This document shows, piece after piece, positions 9,497 to 13,742 of a stretch of 13,742 nt of DNA. The notes under the pieces are model-generated. The model saw only the letters and a list, made by a program, of their open reading frames with translations. It did not search any database and had not been told where the DNA came from. Every line of letters starts with the position of its first letter. The first letter of the stretch is position 1. Both the position numbers and the translations under genes were made by a program. The stretch covers positions 1 to 13,742 of the forward strand of contig LSSL01001703.1 in the NCBI GenBank assembly GCA_001953115.1. The letters run 5' to 3'. Source of the DNA: Smittium mucronatum (lineage: Eukaryota; Kickxellomycota; Harpellomycetes; Harpellales; Legeriomycetaceae).

Positions 9497-10192
9497 CCAA
9501 TCAATCTGTTACTTTTTTTTTGGGGGTTTGCCTAAAATGGAACTCGTTGCAAATTTACGTTCTTTTGTCTAAAATCGTCACTTCTAGCCCTACTCTTTAC
9601 CAATTGTTTTTAATCTCACATCAATATATTCAACCAATTAATGCTTTTAGTTTTGTTCCTGATTGACATTCATACCAATAAAAACGTTTAGATCTGCTTA
9701 AAACGCACTTAGTTTAGAATACGGAAAGTCATCTGAATTCTTTGTTGATTCATTGGGCAGCCAATAAATGTACGGACTCTAAGCTATGTTCTTTTGACAT
9801 AAAATAGCTGCTATTTTATTCTCTAAATCTAATCCAACCGCAAATTCCATACTTTATTGTTGTCAGGATCGTTAGCCACCGAATAAGAATCGATTGGGTC
9901 TTTAAAATCAGCTTTTCAAAATAAAACCAAGTGTATTACTATTTGCCAAAATTTGGCCAATAATTTTCTAGTAAATCTGAATTAGTCGAATTAATTCCTT
10001 TGTAACTTAATTTCCCAATAAATGCATTTTTTCAAACAGTATCAAGATTCGATTGGTTTTACCTAAATTTGCTGGAATGAGAGGCAACAGCTGAATATAT
10101 CTGGACCTCTGCTAGTGGCTACGGACATGCTGGTCTTGAGCCTATAGAAAATTTGCTTCGTGCTGAAATCACCATTAACTTGAATCTATTGG
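9497..10192. promoter_or_regulatory. Cluster of eleven CCAAT boxes
   Basis: CCAAT occurs at 9497, 9600, 9634, 9675, 9761, 9957 and 10015. Its complement ATTGG occurs at 9752, 9893, 10052 and 10188. A rough hand estimate for DNA with about 35 % G+C is one to two sites in 700 bases over both strands. CCAAT is the site of the heterotrimeric Hap2/3/5 (NF-Y) factor. Three of the neighbouring words extend to C(C/T)AATAAATG (ends at 9474, 9770 and 10024). Binding here is inferred, not shown. Confidence 0.5.
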
Positions 10193-10266
10193 GTATATCG
10201 CTAGAAAGGGCAGGTTCTGGGAGCAACAAAAGAGATAGAATACTAAAAATCTCAAACTCAAGATAG
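10081..10266 (+). other. G+C-richer open frame without a start codon
   Basis: A 61-codon open frame runs between TGA at 10078 and TAG at 10264. It reads with mixed amino acids (for example TSASGYGHAGLEPIENLL) and is richer in G+C than its surroundings, as the true exons here are. It has no ATG, and the minus strand is also open over about 60 codons, so coding is not established. It could be a fragment of a decayed gene, a transcribed leader or chance. Confidence 0.2.
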
Positions 10267-10421
10267 ACTTAGTCTGTTTACCCTCATAAGCTTCTGCGCT
10301 CTAATCCCCACAACCCTTATTTTGTTTTATTTGGGCCTCTTTCAACGCTTTTATTTCCAACTATTCCCGATCCCCATCACTCTTCTTTTATAGTTTTCGG
10401 TATTAAATCTAGATTCTCGAG

Positions 10422-13400
10422 ATGAGTTGGAAAAAAGACGAGGATGGAGGTAATTCTATCTTCTTTTTGTTATTCACCGCCTCTCTTTTAACTTCTTCTT
10501 TTAATAATATTTTATTAACCATATTAAACCCTTTTTTTGCTAGATGAGCTTGGCGCTTTGATGTCGATCGATAAATCCGCTGTCTTGCAAGAAGCCAGGA
10601 TTTTCAATGAATCCCCAATAAGACCCCGTCAATGTAGACTCCTTCTCGCAAAACTAATGTACCTCTTGCAGAGGGGTGATACCCTTACTACTACCGAAGC
10701 TACCGAACTTTTTTTCAGCATCACTAAACTTTTCCAAAACAAAGATGTACTCTCTCCATTTAATATCTTTCACAAGCTTTATCAATATACGTTTTTTTAT
10801 TATATAGATGTCTCTTAGACAAATGGTATACTATGCAATCAAGGAACTTTCTGAAATATCCCAAGATGTCATCATGGTCACAAGCAGTCTCATGAAAGAT
10901 ATGCAACCAAAGTCTGACGATATGTACAGAGCTAAAGCCATCCGTGCTTTGTGCAAAATCACCGATGTATTCCTTCTTTCTTACCCCTCAGCCTCCCTAT
11001 TTCACTATATCCCTTTATACTTCAATACTAACTTCTCTTATAAATTTAGGTTTCCATGCTTCCTGGTATTGAAAGATTTATTAAAGCTGCCATCGTCGAT
11101 AAAAACCAAGCCATATCATCCTCTGCTCTCGTTTCCTCCTACCATTTATATGGTCGTGCTCGCGACATTATTCGCAGATGGAGTAGCGAAGTTCAAGAAG
11201 TTCTAAGCGGCAAAAATTCCTCTTCTGGCATGTTCTCTTTTGGTTCCTCCAACTCTTCTCCCTCTTCTAATGGAATTGAACAGTACCATGCTTTGGGCAT
11301 GCTCTACATTCTGAAACAAAACGACAGAATGGCTGTTGCTAAAATCGTCCAGAATTTCGGCAGTAGTTCTCGCGGTGGCTGGGAAATTAAAAATCCTTTG
11401 GCTCACATATTGCTTATCAGATATGCAATGAAAGTTATGAGCAATGATCCCTCCTTATTCAATACCCTTTGCTCAATGCTCGAAGAATGGGTCAGATACA
11501 GATCGGAAATGGTTTCTCTTGAAGCCGCAAGAGCCATCTGTTCTTTTGACTCCGCTCCTCAGAAACTTGTTTCTTCTGCTGTCAGTGCTCTCCAGTCTTT
11601 TTTGACTTCTCCCAAGGCAGCTGTTCGTTTTGGTGCCATTAGAACCCTCGATTCTTTAGCCCTTAAAAATCCCAAAGCCGTTCAACCAACCAATATGGAC
11701 ATGGAAACTCTTGTCAGTGATCCTTGCAGACCAATTGCCACTCTGGCCATCACTGCTCTCCTCAAAACCGGTAATGAATCTTCTGTTGACCGTCTCATGA
11801 AAGTCATGCAAGGTTTCTTGACTGAAATTACCGACGAATTCAGAACCATCGTTGCTGATGCCGTCCGCAACTTGTGCGTTAAATTTCCCCAAAAGCACTC
11901 TATTTTCTTGACCTTTTTGTCCGGCGCATTAAGAGATGAAGGTGGCTTCCAATTTAAAAAATCAATTGTTGAAGCTATCATCGGTCTCGCCAAGACCGTC
12001 CCTGAATGTCGCGAAACTGCCCTCGGTCATTTATGCGAATTTATCGAAGATTGCGAATTCAGTAGATTGTCTGTTCACATTTTGCATTTCTTGGGCGTTG
12101 AAGGCCCCACTACCACCATGCCTTCCATTTATATTAGACACATCTATAACCGTGTTGTTTTGGAAAACCCCCAAGTTAGAGCTGCTGCTGTATTGGCTCT
12201 TGCTAAATTCGGTTCAGCTCCCCAGTCTGATGGAAAGCTGCGCTCTTCTATCCAGGTATTGCTTAAGCGTTGTTTAGATGATCGCGATGATGAGGTTCGT
12301 GATCGAGCTGTTTGGGCTTTACGATTCATACCCGATGAACCAAAACGCGCCAGGTACATGAGAGATGATTCTACTTATTCGATGCAAGCTTTGGAATCTC
12401 GTTTGGTAGATTATCTTGCTGATTCCACTAACAATTTTAAAACCCCCGTATCTATATCATCGGTGCCAAAGGTTAGCAGAGAGCAAGAGATCAAACAAAA
12501 ATCACAAAAGAGCGAATCTACTGGCACTCCTCTTTTATCCAGTAATAGCAACAGTACCTCTCTCAACACTGGAATATCAGATATATCTTCTCCTTCCACT
12601 TTCAACCAATCATTCAATAACAGTACCAACGAGGAAGTCTTGTCAGAATTAAGAGCGATAGAGGAATTTGAATCCTTTGGTGAGCCATTAGTATCCTCAA
12701 CCCATTCAGTGGGGCTTACTGAACCAGAAACCGAATATACTGTATCTTTGTACAAACACATATATTCAAAGCATATTGTCTTCCAGTTCAGATGTACTAA
12801 CACTTTAAATGAAAACAAATTGGAACAGATTTACGTCGATATGACATGCAACGATGAGTTAGTTGAGGATAGTCTAGTGCCGATTTCTGTAGTACCGATT
12901 GATGAACTTTTGTACAATGAGCCAAAATCCTCGTTTGTTGCATTTGAAAGAGTAAATAGCGTTGATGACGATCCCAACGTTGAATTCAATGTAGTTGTTG
13001 GCGATTTCGATTGCGAATTGAAATTCAAAGTGTTTGAATGCGATCCTGCTACAGGAGAAAAACTAGATCCTGAGGATACTGGATTTGAGGAGGAATACTC
13101 CTTAGAATCTTTTGATTTGGTCGAATCCGACTATATTTTGGCTTCGTACATTCCTAACTGGAAGTCTGTTTGGGAAACTTTGGGGGGTTCTGAAGAAAAA
13201 GAAGCAAATGAATCTAACGAGGCATTCAGATTTCCATCATACAGTGACTTGCAAAGTTTACTAGATAATGTAGCTCAGATACTAGGCATGTATCCCGCAA
13301 GCGAAACCGACTTGGTCACCAAAAATAAAGTTGCACACCAGGCCGTATTTATGGGAATGTTCATGGGCAAAATTCAAATAATAGTTAGGGCCAGAATGAC

Positions 13401-13491
13401 TTTTGCTGAAGGAAGCGGAGCCACCCTTGATTTATGCATTAGAAGTGAAGATTCTGCTGTCCGCGAACTAGTCATGTCTTTGATTGCATAA
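10422..13491 (+). CDS. SEC21: Coatomer subunit gamma (gamma-COP)
   Basis: Four exons, 10422-10449, 10544-10746, 10808-10966 and 11050-13491, encode 943 residues, close to yeast Sec21 (about 935). The three introns are 94, 61 and 83 nt (donors GTAATT, GTACTC, GTATTC). The protein is a core subunit of the COPI coat, which returns cargo from Golgi to ER. Residues 15 to about 560 are the adaptin-like alpha-solenoid, with family blocks [90 protein letters not shown] and [18 protein letters not shown] Ser/Gly-rich insertion (roughly residues 187-206) sits inside the solenoid. Residues about 585-680 are a Ser/Asn/Thr-rich hinge. From about 685, starting [15 protein letters not shown], comes the appendage: a beta-sandwich to about 825, then the platform ([13 protein letters not shown] onward) to the C-terminus. 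The first coding exon is only 28 nt, ending GATGGAG, and is supported by frame and donor rather than by conservation. Divergent from IST1. Confidence 0.97.
11026..11032 (+). promoter_or_regulatory. TACTAAC branch site in SEC21 intron 3
   Basis: The canonical yeast-type branch sequence TACTAAC lies in intron 3 (10967-11049). The branch adenosine at 11031 is 18 bases before the intron end at 11049, an ideal spacing. The other introns in the window have weaker or no obvious branch words, so this is the clearest splicing signal present and independently supports the intron. Confidence 0.8.
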
Positions 13492-13556
13492 CCAACATCA
13501 CCCCCTTTCATTATCTTTTAACCATATCATTCTTACAAATTTGGATATCTCTTTTA

Positions 13557-13562
13557 AATAAA
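13557..13562 (+). terminator. Candidate SEC21 polyadenylation signal
   Basis: AATAAA starts 66 bases past the SEC21 stop codon, within AT-rich sequence. Distance and motif are normal for a 3' UTR, but the hexamer is frequent by chance in this composition. Confidence 0.4.
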
Positions 13563-13644
13563 TTCAAACAATATTGTTTCTATTCACATATCCCATCAGT
13601 ACTTTATTTTGCCATAGATTTTTATCAATCAACTGTCTGTAGAT

Positions 13645-13742
13645 TTACCTTGAACCAATGCCCTCGAGGTATGGAGCTGCTAGAGCGGCAGAGGGTAGTT
13701 GGGTGAATTTTTTTTGAAAAATTTCACTTTTTTTAATTTTTT
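13645..13742 (-). CDS. Possible 3' end of a further gene, cut by the window edge
   Basis: On the minus strand one frame is open from the window edge to TAA at 13647-13645 and would end the protein in LPSAALAAPYLEGIGSR. The patch 13651-13705 is as G+C-rich as the confirmed exons, in contrast to the AT-rich flanks. AATAAA on the minus strand (13604-13609) follows the stop at a suitable distance, and a convergent gene after SEC21 would be a normal arrangement. The A-rich bases nearest the edge could be an intron ending at CTCTAG (13682-13687). I recognise no family from this little. An alternative reading is a folded RNA on the + strand, described among the findings. Confidence 0.3.
   Translation of the reverse strand, partial: KIKKSEIFQKKFTQLPSAALAAPYLEGIGSR

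Larger units (their letters stand above)
9289..10421. promoter_or_regulatory. Divergent IST1-SEC21 intergenic promoter region
   Basis: This 1,133-nt spacer lies between two start codons pointing away from each other. It holds a CA repeat (about 9356-9369), a dense set of CCAAT boxes (listed separately), a more G+C-rich patch at 10081-10266, and a pyrimidine-rich stretch at about 10331-10392 shortly before the SEC21 ATG, as is common in fungal promoters. No TATA box is convincingly placed for either gene. Confidence 0.6.

Noticed and set aside
13620..13742. tRNA-like words (CTGTAGATTT, TAGAGCGGCAGA, and GGTTCAAG on the other strand)
   Set aside because: The pieces are in the wrong order or on opposite strands, the acceptor and T stems do not pair, and no proper B-box is present.

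Overview
This is nuclear DNA of a eukaryote with GT-AG introns. It holds three complete protein genes, seven or eight kilobases of strongly AT-rich non-coding DNA, and possibly the tail of a fourth gene at the right edge. The exons are clearly richer in G+C than everything around them. The introns are short (61-198 nt), one carries a textbook TACTAAC branch site, and the coatomer protein has the general look of fungal gamma-COP. My best guess is an AT-rich, early-diverging fungus. That is an inference from composition, gene structure and remembered family features, not from a database match.

Layout. Positions 1-110 are 22 perfect copies of CTTCT, probably a contig or assembly edge. From 111 to about 5250 there is AT-rich DNA in which I find no gene. 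About 5450-6700 is a G-rich island on the + strand with two strong G-quadruplex motifs and one open frame I cannot assign. At 6854-7654 (+) is an acyl-protein thioesterase / lysophospholipase gene of the APT1 (LYPLA1) family in two exons, with a complete Ser-Asp-His triad. At 7943-9288 (-) is an IST1 gene in five exons. It is convergent with the thioesterase gene, and the predicted 3' ends overlap. Then comes a 1.1 kb divergent promoter region with an unusual cluster of CCAAT boxes. At 10422-13491 (+) is SEC21/COPG (gamma-COP) in four exons, full length. The last 100 bases may hold the 3' end of a further gene on the - strand.

All three genes serve membrane traffic. Gamma-COP is a coat subunit of COPI vesicles (Golgi to ER). 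IST1 is an ESCRT-III-like regulator of Vps4 at endosomes. APT1 removes palmitate from membrane-anchored signalling and trafficking proteins. The proximity may be chance, but the divergent IST1-SEC21 pair shares one promoter region and could be co-regulated.

I rebuilt the exon-intron models by hand from splice sites and reading-frame continuity. All eight introns join in frame and restore conserved family sequence across the junctions, so these models are the firmest part of the annotation. I did not find a clear previously undescribed system. The most interesting non-gene signals are the G-quadruplex island, the CCAAT array and the triplex-capable CTTCT tract.
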